26,176 nt of DNA from assembly GCA_002313335.1 (NCBI GenBank), contig DCBC01000008.1, positions 42,213-68,388 of the forward strand. The letters run 5' to 3'. This document shows, in pieces, positions 1-7,042 of this stretch. The first letter of the stretch is position 1. Every line of letters starts with the position of its first letter. Both the position numbers and the translations under genes were made by a program. Under the pieces are notes generated by a model, which saw only the letters and a list, made by a program, of their open reading frames with translations, did not search any database and was not told where the DNA came from. The DNA is from Porticoccaceae bacterium UBA1117. GTDB lineage: Bacteria > Pseudomonadota > Gammaproteobacteria > Pseudomonadales > Porticoccaceae.

Positions 1-93
1 ATGCAGGTATGGCAAGTGACGATTAAGTACATTGCACCCTTCGCGATTGCGCTCGTGTTTATAATGGGCGTATATGATAAATTTTTTGCATGA
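1..93 (+). CDS. Sodium-dependent transporter (NSS family), C-terminal end only
   Basis: Thirty codons run open from the left edge to TGA at 91-93 and encode the end of a membrane protein (MQVWQVTIKYIAPFAIALVF then IMGVYDKFFA). One hydrophobic helix preceded by W-x-x-x-I-K-Y-I-x-P resembles the last transmembrane segment of bacterial neurotransmitter:sodium symporters, which often sit beside smpB/ratA in marine gammaproteobacteria. The ATG at position 1 is probably an internal methionine, with the gene beginning outside the window. Family assignment rests on one helix and on context, so it is tentative. Confidence 0.55.
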   Translation: MQVWQVTIKYIAPFAIALVFIMGVYDKFFA

Positions 94-106
94 TAGGTAA
101 TGAATT

Positions 107-550
107 TTGACTGACATAAAGCGTTCTGCACTTGTTATGCATTCTGCCCAAGCGATGTATGATTTGGTCAATGATGTCTCTAACTATCCTTTTTTTATGG
201 ATGGATGCTACGGCGTAGAAGTGTTCGAACATACTGATTTGACAATGCTAGCGCGCCTTGATTTGAAAAAGGCTGGAGTGAGTCTGAGCCTAATGACACG
301 CAATCACTTAACGTCTCCCTCGGAGATAAAGATGACACTGGAAGATGGGCCTTTTAAGACCTTTCGCGGCGATTGGGTGTTTACGGCGTTGACTGAAAAA
401 GCCTGTAAGGTAGAGCTAGATATGGAATTTGATTTTAGCAGCAGAAGCTTAAGTTTTGCTGTATCTAATTTATTTGCTAGCGTTGCTAATAATTTGGTCG
501 ATTCACTTTGCCAGAGAGCGGACAAAGTCTACGGTAAGAACAGTGGGTGA
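107..550 (+). CDS. ratA: RatA family protein (START/coenzyme Q-binding domain)
   Basis: A protein of 147 residues with the single START/polyketide-cyclase-like domain of the RatA (YfjG/PasT) family. The N-terminus has the family pattern of an alternating strand (IKRSALVMHSAQAMYDLV) followed by D-V-x-x-Y-P-x-F, and the C-terminus carries the amphipathic helix S-N-L-F-A-x-x-x-N-x-L-V-D-x-x-x-x-R-A. E. coli RatA is reported to interfere with 50S association and a coenzyme Q carrier role is known for COQ10 homologues; which applies here is not visible. The start is TTG at 107, because an in-frame TGA at 101 blocks any upstream start. It overlaps the start of ratB, the usual ratA-ratB pairing, and lies downstream of a transporter tail. 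Confidence 0.9.
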   Translation: MTDIKRSALVMHSAQAMYDLVNDVSNYPFFMDGCYGVEVFEHTDLTMLARLDLKKAGVSLSLMTRNHLTSPSEIKMTLEDGPFKTFRGDWVFTALTEKACKVELDMEFDFSSRSLSFAVSNLFASVANNLVDSLCQRADKVYGKNSG

Positions 551-872
551 TGCGACTGCGATGATTGATGTCGAGGTAGCATATGCGTTGCCTGATAAGC
601 AATTTCTGATAGCCCTTAAAGTGGTGTCTGGCACCACTGCTAACCAAGCTATCGATCTATCCGATTTGCGGCAAAAACTCCCTGAACTGGATATCAGTAA
701 GGTGGGAATATTCTCTCAGGTGTTAGGTAGCAAAGGTCTTGCTGATGCAAACCTTTATGAATTGCAGGAAGGCGATCGAGTGGAAATTTATCGGCCGTTA
801 ACCTTAGACCCAAAAGAAATTCGCCGTCGCCGAGCGGAAGAGGCCAATAAGAAGCGGCAATCGAGGCTGTAG
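543..872 (+). CDS. ratB: RnfH/RatB family ubiquitin-fold protein
   Basis: A small beta-grasp protein of the UPF0125/RnfH family, about 109 residues. Family hallmarks are V-E-V-A-Y-A-L-P-D-K-Q near the start, the V-G-I-F-S-Q segment in the middle, and the closing G-D-R-V-E-I-Y-R-P-L-x-x-D-P-K-E-x-R-R-R-R-A. The function is unresolved in the family; the name reflects pairing with ratA and, in some genomes, with rnf genes. I chose GTG 543 because GGTAAGAA lies just upstream and it overlaps the ratA stop by 8 nt, suggesting translational coupling. ATG 561 is an equally short alternative that gives M-I-D-V-E-V-A-Y. The frame stays open back to ATG 456, but that would overlap ratA by 95 nt and add non-family residues. 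The gene ends 9 bp from the convergent DUF418 gene. Confidence 0.85.
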   Translation: MGDATAMIDVEVAYALPDKQFLIALKVVSGTTANQAIDLSDLRQKLPELDISKVGIFSQVLGSKGLADANLYELQEGDRVEIYRPLTLDPKEIRRRRAEEANKKRQSRL

Positions 873-881
873 ATTAACGCA

Positions 882-2132
882 TTAAGATCTTCTTAGTGGT
901 TGACGAGCCCCATAGGTCATAGATCGCCACAGCCACTCAAACGGTCCAAACCTAAATCGCTTCATCCATGTCGTGGAAAATAGTATCTGAACCATCCAAA
1001 TTACCATAACAAGAAGTAATTGATCTTTTCGGTCGACGGCACCAAATTTGCCAAGTCCCCACCCATAAAAAACAAATGTACAGATCAATGTCTGTGATAG
1101 GTAGTTGGTTAAAGCCATTCGGCCGACACTAGCTAGCCCACGTTTAGCGTTAGGAAAAATATTAAGACGGCAAAAAAGCACCAGCAGACAGAGGTAGCAG
1201 TACGCCAATAGCAAACTTCCCCAATAGTTTTCCTGCGCAAAAATATTGTCGATTGGAAATCCATCGGCAATATTACTATTCAGACGCCCAACAATAAGTA
1301 TGCTGCCCAAAGCAAGGCATGCAAAACCCTGCAGTAGTAGAGATCGATTACTGAAGCGGTTAGAAAAGAAATTTATTTTGAACAGCGCCATACCAACCAT
1401 CATTAACCCTAAGATTCGCAAGAAATAGGCGGCTACATTCAACAACATCTCATTGGCCATTGTGTGACGATGAGCCATTTGGCCAAGCCAACTTGCCTGA
1501 TTTGCGCTAACTTCTGCATCGATGAGCGCTTGTGAAGGAAGCCAATCGGCCATTAACTCCTGTAGGTCCGTCTCATTCATATAGGGTAGAGCTGCCGAAG
1601 GAAGATAAAAGATAACAGCGTTTAGCAGTAGTGCTAGGAATGCACCAATCAGTAAAAATCGGGGTGACTTATGCCGCATACTAAAAACCACCATGCCGGT
1701 TATGGCATAGGCAAATAAAATATCGCCATACCAAAATAGATACGAGTGCATGAGTCCGAAGACCGCCAATATAATCATACGGCGGTAATGTAGTTTTTTC
1801 GTGTTGAAGCCTTTTTTGTCTAGGCTAGATGCCATGAGTAGAATCCCTACGCCAAAGAGCGCCGCAAAGATGGACATGAATTTCTGGTCGGCAAAAAGGT
1901 GGGAAAAATAATAAACGCTTTGGTTTGATCCGGAAAAGTCACCGAAGCTCAGTGGATTGGCATATGCGGCGACAATCATTGAGAACGACTGGATGTTCAT
2001 AATGAGGATCCCCAGTAAAGCTATACCACGGATAATATCTAAATTAGCGAGACGATCTTTTTCTTTAGTGGGGCACTGAGGTACAGAAGAATTTGGAGAT
2101 ATACTGCGATGCAGGCCTTCTACCTCAGTCAT
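882..2132 (-). CDS. DUF418 domain integral membrane protein (YeiB family)
   Basis: A polytopic inner-membrane protein of 416 residues. After a polar N-terminus of about 25 residues comes R-L-x-N-L-D-I-I-R-G-I-A-L-L-G-I-L-I-M-N, the opening signature of YeiB/DUF418 proteins, then roughly nine to ten hydrophobic segments. The DUF418 portion is at the C-terminus (G-R-M-A-L-T-N-Y-L-S-Q-T, then an F-G-P-x-E-W-L-W-R-S-x-T-Y-G ending). The fold is related to acyltransferase-3-like membrane proteins, but the substrate is unknown. It sits between ratB and bamE, which are neighbours in Pseudomonas, so it looks like a lineage-specific insertion. Its stop lies 9 bp from the convergent ratB stop with no visible terminator. 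ATG start at 2132. Confidence 0.85.
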   Translation of the reverse strand: MTEVEGLHRSISPNSSVPQCPTKEKDRLANLDIIRGIALLGILIMNIQSFSMIVAAYANPLSFGDFSGSNQSVYYFSHLFADQKFMSIFAALFGVGILLMASSLDKKGFNTKKLHYRRMIILAVFGLMHSYLFWYGDILFAYAITGMVVFSMRHKSPRFLLIGAFLALLLNAVIFYLPSAALPYMNETDLQELMADWLPSQALIDAEVSANQASWLGQMAHRHTMANEMLLNVAAYFLRILGLMMVGMALFKINFFSNRFSNRSLLLQGFACLALGSILIVGRLNSNIADGFPIDNIFAQENYWGSLLLAYCYLCLLVLFCRLNIFPNAKRGLASVGRMALTNYLSQTLICTFVFYGWGLGKFGAVDRKDQLLLVMVIWMVQILFSTTWMKRFRFGPFEWLWRSMTYGARQPLRRS

Positions 2133-2174
2133 GGGGTTAACATTCCTTATTAATGACTCGTATCAATGCATGGT

Positions 2175-2522
2175 TTAATTTTTTTGTGCTTCGTTAAGAG
2201 TGTAATTACCAACCAGTTCTTTCAGCAAACCTTGATCATCGAAATATACGACAACATCTTCTTTTGTTTCAATACCTGCCGCTGAGAGATGTCGGAATGG
2301 ATAATCCCAGCGGTCTTGATTAAACGTATCGGCAATGAGTGGTGTTCCTAAAACGAACTTCACTTGAGCTTTGGTCATGCCTACTTGTAACTTATCGACC
2401 ATCTCTTGATCGAGAATATTACCCTGCTGAATGTCAATTTTGTGGACACCTGGGAACTTAATCCAAGAGCAACCAGAGGAGAGAAGTGATAAAAAAACTA
2501 GGCTTAAAATAATTATTCGCAT
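2175..2522 (-). CDS. bamE: Outer membrane protein assembly factor BamE (SmpA/OmlA lipoprotein)
   Basis: A lipoprotein of 115 residues in the BamE family, a subunit of the BAM complex that inserts beta-barrel proteins into the outer membrane from the periplasmic side. A short basic N-terminus and hydrophobic stretch (MRIIILSLVFLSLLSSGC) end at Cys18, the likely lipidated residue; the -3 position is Ser rather than the usual Leu, so the lipobox is slightly unusual. The SmpA/OmlA domain follows: I-D-I-Q-Q-G-N-x-L, then L-Q-V-G-M-T-K-A-Q-V-x-x-x-L-G-T-P-L, and a C-terminal V-V-Y-F-D-D-Q-G strand. The frame extends upstream to 2600, but that would overlap fur and destroy the signal peptide, so I use ATG 2522. 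It is divergent from fur, as in Pseudomonas. Confidence 0.93.
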   Translation of the reverse strand: MRIIILSLVFLSLLSSGCSWIKFPGVHKIDIQQGNILDQEMVDKLQVGMTKAQVKFVLGTPLIADTFNQDRWDYPFRHLSAAGIETKEDVVVYFDDQGLLKELVGNYTLNEAQKN

Positions 2523-2591
2523 GGTGGGGTTCCAGTTAGCGTCGAGAACATGGATAATAACTGGATACTCAAAAATAAAGAAGAGCAAATC

Positions 2592-2996
2592 ATGAATCAT
2601 AAAGATCAGGAGCTAAAAAAGGCCGGTCTCAAGGTCACCTTACCGCGGATCAAGATACTGCAAATCCTTGAGAGTACGCCCGACTGGCATATGACCGCTG
2701 AAGATATCTATCAAGCTTTGCGCGACGCTCAAGAAGATGTAGGTATAGCGACTGTATACAGAGTTCTTACTCAGTTCGAAGCAGCCGGACTTATTACCCG
2801 ACATAGCTTTGATAGTGGTCCTGCTGTCTATGAATTAGACCGTGGTGATGGACATGATCATATGGTATGTACAGAAACTGGTACTGTAGTTGAGTTCCAA
2901 GATGCTGAAATCCAAAAGATCCAAGCACAAATCGCCAAAGACAATGGTTACAAGGTTGTGGGTCATAGCTTGGTGTTATACGTAAAACCGATCTAG
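2592..2996 (+). CDS. fur: Ferric uptake regulator Fur
   Basis: A metal-dependent transcriptional repressor of 134 residues, the length of Pseudomonas Fur. The N-terminal winged helix has L-K-K-A-G-L-K-V-T-L-P-R-x-K-I-L and the recognition region D-V-G-I-A-T-V-Y-R-V-L-T-Q-F-E-A-A-G-L-I. The metal-binding half has G-H-D-H-M-V-C followed by E-F. The E. coli structural zinc pair C-x-x-C is absent (C-T-E-T instead) and the Cys-rich tail is missing; both traits are shared with Pseudomonas Fur, so the gene is not truncated. ATG 2592 is preceded by AAGAAGAG and matches the family start; the frame is open further upstream to 2550 but without homology. The 69-bp divergent gap with bamE must hold both promoters. 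Confidence 0.95.
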   Translation: MNHKDQELKKAGLKVTLPRIKILQILESTPDWHMTAEDIYQALRDAQEDVGIATVYRVLTQFEAAGLITRHSFDSGPAVYELDRGDGHDHMVCTETGTVVEFQDAEIQKIQAQIAKDNGYKVVGHSLVLYVKPI

Positions 2997-3048
2997 CGAC
3001 GAAAGATAAATCGAGACCTATTTTTTAAAGGGAATTGAAATTACCCCT

Positions 3049-4431
3049 ATGCCAACCTTGCAACAAATAGAAGATTTTCTCAATGCATGGGCAGATCTAA
3101 TGTGGAGTACACCGCTAGTGATTTTGCTAGTTGGCGGCGGTATGTTCTTTATGGTGTATTCACGGTTCCGGCCCTATCGATATTTTGGTCACGCGATTGA
3201 CTTACTGCGCGGTAAGTACAGTGACCCGAATGATCCTGGTCATATTCCTCATTCTCAAGCTTTAGCCACGGCACTCTCAGGCACCCTTGGTTTAGGTAAC
3301 ATTGCCGGTGTTGCTATTGCCATAAGTATGGGTGGACCTGGCGCAGTTTTTTGGATGTGGGTTACAGCCATTGTTGGTGTTTCGACCAAATTTTACACAG
3401 CGTCGCTGGCGGTCATGTACCGCGGGAAGGATGCGGATGGAACGGTTCAGGGCGGTCCGATGTATGTCATTACAGAGGGCATGGGCAAGCGCTGGTATCC
3501 TTTAGCCGTAGTCTTCGCGTTGGCTTGTACAATCGGTGCTTTGCCACTTTTTCAAGCTAACCAATTTATTCAACTACTTCGTGATGTAGTCGCAATTCCC
3601 GCTGGACTAGCGACGGCTGATAACCATTTTGGCTTTGATCTAGTGTCTAGCTTAGTGGTAGCTATGCTGGTGTGGCTCGTGGTTGCTGGGCGCATTGAGC
3701 GTATTGGTCGGATCACAGTTAAGTTAGTCCCCTCAATGGTGCTCCTATATCTTTATATGGCGGGTACGGTTTTATACACCTTTGCTGCGGATATCCCTGC
3801 CACCCTACTACTCATTGTTACCGATGCTTTTACTGGAGAAGCGGTAGCTGGAGGCTCTGTAGGCGCAGTAATTTTGATCGGCGTACGGCGTGGCGCTTTT
3901 TCTAATGAGGCTGGAATTGGCACCGAGTCGATGGCACATGGTGCAGCTAAAACGCAAGAGCCTATTAGGGAGGGTATTGTCGCGATGGTCGGGCCAGTGG
4001 TAGATACCTTAATTGTTTGTACCTGCACAGCCTTAATTATCTTGCTGACTGGGGTATGGCAAAGTGCGGAGGGTGTGGAGGGCGTGACCATGACCGCTCG
4101 AGCAATCCAGCAAGTGTTTCCGACTACTGGCATCTACTTATTATTAATAATGGTTGGTTTGTTGAGTTTCAGTACCATGGTTACTATGTGGTTCTATGGC
4201 GCAAAATGCACCGGGTTTCTTCTTGGATCTCATCGTCAACACTACTATACGCCGATCTATTTGGCGTTGCTCATGGGTGGAGCTGTGGTTTCAATGGATA
4301 TTGTTAACGGACTTATTCTAGCTACCTATGCAACGATGGCCATACCCACGATGATTTCCGCTTTATACCTTTCGCCGAAGGTCAATCAAGCGGCAAACAT
4401 CTATTTTTCTGGGCTACGTAACAAAGATTAG
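3049..4431 (+). CDS. Alanine/glycine:cation symporter (AGCS) family protein
   Basis: A sodium- (or proton-) coupled amino acid symporter of 460 residues with about eleven transmembrane segments. Diagnostic AGCS motifs include A-L-S-G-T-L-G-L-G-N-I-A-G-V-A-x-A-I (about 78-95), G-G-P-M-Y-V-I (about 138-144) and R-R-G-A-F-S-N-E-A-G-I-G-T-E-S-M-A-H-G-A-A (about 279-299). The usual substrates are alanine, glycine or D-alanine; specificity cannot be read from the sequence. It occupies the place that recN holds after fur in Pseudomonas. Its TAG (4429-4431) directly abuts the convergent glutathione peroxidase stop with no intervening base. The AAAGGGA upstream of the ATG is rather far away (about 15 nt), so the start is a little uncertain. 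Confidence 0.92.
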   Translation: MPTLQQIEDFLNAWADLMWSTPLVILLVGGGMFFMVYSRFRPYRYFGHAIDLLRGKYSDPNDPGHIPHSQALATALSGTLGLGNIAGVAIAISMGGPGAVFWMWVTAIVGVSTKFYTASLAVMYRGKDADGTVQGGPMYVITEGMGKRWYPLAVVFALACTIGALPLFQANQFIQLLRDVVAIPAGLATADNHFGFDLVSSLVVAMLVWLVVAGRIERIGRITVKLVPSMVLLYLYMAGTVLYTFAADIPATLLLIVTDAFTGEAVAGGSVGAVILIGVRRGAFSNEAGIGTESMAHGAAKTQEPIREGIVAMVGPVVDTLIVCTCTALIILLTGVWQSAEGVEGVTMTARAIQQVFPTTGIYLLLIMVGLLSFSTMVTMWFYGAKCTGFLLGSHRQHYYTPIYLALLMGGAVVSMDIVNGLILATYATMAIPTMISALYLSPKVNQAANIYFSGLRNKD

Positions 4432-4917
4432 CTACAGGAGGTTTTCAATGTGCTTGGCAATTGCGTCAGGCTTAGTAACCGGTGCAAAACGCTCTATTAC
4501 CTGCCCTTCACGATTAATTAAAAACTTGGTAAAGTTCCATTTAATGCTGTCTGTGATAAGACCCTTCGCCTGTTTAGTAAGGTAGTTATAAAGGGGATGC
4601 TGGGTAGCCCCATTGACATCAATTTTCCCCATCACTGGAAAGCTCAGTCCATAGTTCAGCTGGCAAAATTCTTGAATAGCCCCATTATTGCCTGGCTCCT
4701 GTGCGCCGAATTGATTACAGGGCATTGCCACGACGATAAGCCCACGTTCACTAAACTTGTTGTGCAGTGCCTGCAAACCTTCGTATTGTGGTGTAAAACC
4801 ACATTGACTTGCTGTATTCACGATAAGTACAACATGGCCCTTGTAGTCAGCCAATGATTTTTCTTGGTTATCACTAGTGGGTACGGTGAAATCATAAATT
4901 GTTGTGGAGCCTGTCAC
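4432..4917 (-). CDS. Glutathione peroxidase / thioredoxin-dependent peroxidase (GPx family)
   Basis: A thiol peroxidase of 161 residues that reduces hydroperoxides in the cytoplasm. The start of the family domain (I-Y-D-F-T-V) is followed by V-N-T-A-S-Q-C-G-F-T with peroxidatic Cys39, then A-M-P-C-N-Q-F-G-x-Q-E-P and W-N-F-T-K-F-L-I-N, which supply the Gln, Trp and Asn of the catalytic tetrad. It is a Cys rather than a selenocysteine enzyme. GTG at 4917 is preferred: AAAAGGA lies 8-9 nt upstream and the product matches the family length. The ATG at 4935 lies before that Shine-Dalgarno sequence. It is the last gene of the minus-strand cluster, in the slot where panC would be expected after panB, and its stop abuts that of the convergent symporter. 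Confidence 0.92.
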   Translation of the reverse strand: MTGSTTIYDFTVPTSDNQEKSLADYKGHVVLIVNTASQCGFTPQYEGLQALHNKFSERGLIVVAMPCNQFGAQEPGNNGAIQEFCQLNYGLSFPVMGKIDVNGATQHPLYNYLTKQAKGLITDSIKWNFTKFLINREGQVIERFAPVTKPDAIAKHIENLL

Positions 4918-4941
4918 AATTACTATCCTTTTCATTAAAAT

Positions 4942-4968
4942 TTATTTGAGTTATTTGAGTTATTTAAA
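4942..4968. repeat. Three 9-bp tandem units across the panB stop
   Basis: TTATTTGAG occurs at 4942-4950 and 4951-4959, with a diverged third unit TTATTTAAA at 4960-4968. Read on the minus strand, the 9-bp period keeps the panB frame and places three in-frame TAA codons in succession (the real panB stop and two backups). It lies in the short gap between panB and the peroxidase gene. This is most likely slippage-generated. Confidence 0.6.
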
Positions 4969-5751
4969 GCAATGCTCTGATGACGGAAAAGCACCACTTC
5001 TAACATCGTTACCATAAACAGTAATAGCCTCTTGAATGCTATTTCTGCCGGAAAGGAAATTTTTGGTGAATTTTGGTAACCGCTGCGAAATACCTAGCAT
5101 GTCATGCAATACCAATACCTGTCCGTCAGTATCTGCGCCGGCACCAATACCAATGACAGGAATACTCAGTGCGCGGCTTAAAGATGCTCCGAGAGATGAG
5201 GGAACGCACTCTATAACCATAAGGTCAGCCCCTGCCTCTTCCAGAATCAATGCTTCTTTAATTATTTGGTCAGCTTCTGCGTCTTCCTTACCTTGCACTT
5301 TGTAGCCTCCAAGTTTATGTACTGACTGAGGAGTGAGCCCTAAATGCCCGCACACAGGGATACCCCTCTCGCTGAGTAAAAAAACTGTATCTGCCAGCCA
5401 CTCACCACCTTCTAGCTTTACCATTTGTGCCCCCGCTTGCATAATTAAAGCTGCATTATCAAGGGCTTTTACTTCGGTCGAATAAGACATAAATGGCATA
5501 TCAGTTACTAACAGAGAGCGATTATTGCCTCGTTTGACAGCGGCTGTGTGGTAAGCCATTTCATCAACAGTTACCGGAATAGTGCTATCACGACCCTGAA
5601 TGACATTGCCCAGTGAGTCGCCAACCAAAGAAACCTCGATACTGGAATTTTCAATTAAGCGTGAAAATGTATAGTCATACGCGGTGATCGCTGCGAACTT
5701 TTCGCCTTTCTCTTTCATCGCATTTAATGTGCTTATAGAAATTGTTTTCAT
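4960..5751 (-). CDS. panB: 3-methyl-2-oxobutanoate hydroxymethyltransferase (ketopantoate hydroxymethyltransferase)
   Basis: PanB transfers a hydroxymethyl group from 5,10-methylene-tetrahydrofolate to alpha-ketoisovalerate, the first committed step of pantothenate synthesis. The protein is full length at 263 residues. It has the (beta/alpha)8 fold motifs A-I-T-A-Y-D-Y, L-V-G-D-S-L-G-N-V with a Mg-binding Asp, D-M-P-F-M-S-Y, V-K-L-E-G-G, G-H-L-G-L-T-P-Q-S and P-V-I-G-I-G-A-G, plus the closing D-M-L-G-I. It lies 50 bp after the deoxynucleoside kinase in a folate/pantothenate cluster. The usual partner panC is not adjacent or anywhere in this window. ATG start at 5751. Confidence 0.95.
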   Translation of the reverse strand: MKTISISTLNAMKEKGEKFAAITAYDYTFSRLIENSSIEVSLVGDSLGNVIQGRDSTIPVTVDEMAYHTAAVKRGNNRSLLVTDMPFMSYSTEVKALDNAALIMQAGAQMVKLEGGEWLADTVFLLSERGIPVCGHLGLTPQSVHKLGGYKVQGKEDAEADQIIKEALILEEAGADLMVIECVPSSLGASLSRALSIPVIGIGAGADTDGQVLVLHDMLGISQRLPKFTKNFLSGRNSIQEAITVYGNDVRSGAFPSSEHCFK

Positions 5752-5801
5752 AGTGAAGATATAACCTCGAACTTGACTTAATGACCCAAAGTACCAATTT
5801 T

Positions 5802-6524
5802 TTAGTATGACATGGAAGACGTTTTGGCTCTCTCGTCCATTGGGTACGGGTTGTAGTAGTGTCGACCTGAGCGAGTTTGCAGTATGTGGCGCACTAAATT
5901 TTGGTAATCGCTTTCATTCTCTTGATTGGCTAGATTTATCTCTGAGGTATTTACAATCAGCAGTGGCGTGTCATCATAATGGTAGAAAAACTGCGTATAT
6001 GCATCATTCAGTTGCTGTAAATAAGATTCCTCAACCGGTTTTTCGATAGCGTTGCCTCGGCGCTGAAGTCTTTCATACAAAGTGGTGGTCGGAGCCTGCA
6101 AATAGATGACTAGATCAGGCTTTGGTAGATCAGTAATAATATTGTCATAAACTGTTTGATAGAGTCGATATTCATCATCCTCCAGCGTCACTCTCGCGAA
6201 TAATGGATCTTTATCGATCAAGAAGTCTGAGACGCGCACCTGCTGAAAAATATCACCCTGTCGCAATGCTTGTAGTTTTTGCATTCGCTGAAACAAGAAA
6301 TGTAATTGAACGGGTAAGGCATGGGTCCGCCTATCCCTATAGAAACGCTCAAGAAATGGGTTAGTTTCAGGTTCTTCCAGTAAAATATCATAGTTAAATG
6401 TGGTCGCAAGACGCTTAGCCAACGTCGTTTTACCGACACCGATAGGGCCTTCAACGGCAATAAAGCTAGGGATAGATATAGCTTGCTGCTCTAAATCCAG
6501 ATTCACTAATCGACTATCGTCCAC
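5802..6524 (-). CDS. Deoxynucleoside kinase (dNK/dGK-like P-loop kinase)
   Basis: A cytoplasmic P-loop kinase of about 240 residues that phosphorylates deoxynucleosides for salvage. Motifs are F-I-A-V-E-G-P-I-G-V-G-K-T-T (Walker A), L-E-E-P-E-T-N-P-F (substrate-binding acidic segment), S-D-F-L-I-D-K-D-P-L-F-A (where the family has D-R/Y-x), and the lid region R-L-Q-R-R-G-N-A-I-E. The exact nucleoside specificity cannot be read. GTG 6524 is preferred because GAGGT sits about 6 nt upstream; a TTG at 6536 is the next alternative. It lies between folK (29 bp) and panB (50 bp), a placement seen in other gammaproteobacteria but absent from the Pseudomonas pcnB-folK-panB-panC order. Confidence 0.88.
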   Translation of the reverse strand: MDDSRLVNLDLEQQAISIPSFIAVEGPIGVGKTTLAKRLATTFNYDILLEEPETNPFLERFYRDRRTHALPVQLHFLFQRMQKLQALRQGDIFQQVRVSDFLIDKDPLFARVTLEDDEYRLYQTVYDNIITDLPKPDLVIYLQAPTTTLYERLQRRGNAIEKPVEESYLQQLNDAYTQFFYHYDDTPLLIVNTSEINLANQENESDYQNLVRHILQTRSGRHYYNPYPMDERAKTSSMSY

Positions 6525-6553
6525 GGATAACCTCAATATTATTCTCTAACGAT

Positions 6554-7042
6554 CTAAAGCTTTACGATACCTTGATCTGCACAGTTTGCCAACAACTCGG
6601 CAGAGCTTTTGCCGTGTGCGATGAAAAAATCAGCATCTAACTCTAATAGTGGCACCAGAACAAATGCGCGGTCTTCCATTCGAGCGTGTGGAATAGTCAA
6701 CCGTTCGGTAGCTATTTGGAGATCTGCATAGGTTAATATATCTAGGTCAAGGGTTCTAGCGCCCCATCGTTCCTCGCGTTTACGGTCATGCTCGTCTTCA
6801 ATTTCCTGCAGGTAGTCGAGTAGTTCAAGCGGCAACAACTCAGTGTGTAATCGCGCCACTGCATTAATATAGTCAGGTTGATCCTTGGGCCCTATAGGGC
6901 TGGTACTGTAAAACGAGGAGAGAATGATCCCATGTATACGTGGGTGCTCTGAGAGCCTTTGGACCGCCTTATTTAGTTGCTGTCGCGGATCGGTCATAGA
7001 TCCAGAGAGGTTACTGCCAAGACCAACATAGGATATCGTCAT
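6554..7042 (-). CDS. folK: 2-amino-4-hydroxy-6-hydroxymethyldihydropteridine pyrophosphokinase (HPPK)
   Basis: FolK transfers pyrophosphate from ATP to 6-hydroxymethyl-7,8-dihydropterin in folate synthesis. It is 162 residues, the normal length. The N-terminal G-L-G-S-N-L, central S-P-I-G-P-K-D-Q-P-D-Y-I-N-A-V and the signature R-W-G-A-R-T-L-D-L-D-I-L (Mg-binding Asp pair) are all present; the signature has Ala where Pro is usual. The ATG overlaps the pcnB stop as TAATG (1-nt overlap), so translation is probably coupled to pcnB. The folate product supports the PanB reaction encoded two genes downstream. Confidence 0.95.
   Translation of the reverse strand: MTISYVGLGSNLSGSMTDPRQQLNKAVQRLSEHPRIHGIILSSFYSTSPIGPKDQPDYINAVARLHTELLPLELLDYLQEIEDEHDRKREERWGARTLDLDILTYADLQIATERLTIPHARMEDRAFVLVPLLELDADFFIAHGKSSAELLANCADQGIVKL

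Noticed and set aside
2523..2591. Possible Fur box in the bamE-fur gap (GATAATAACTGGATACTC-like)
   Set aside because: Only the first half resembles the 19-bp Fur consensus; the inverted half matches poorly.
3753..4133. Antisense 126-residue ORF within the symporter gene
   Set aside because: Shadow of the AGCS coding sequence with no domain features or ribosome site.
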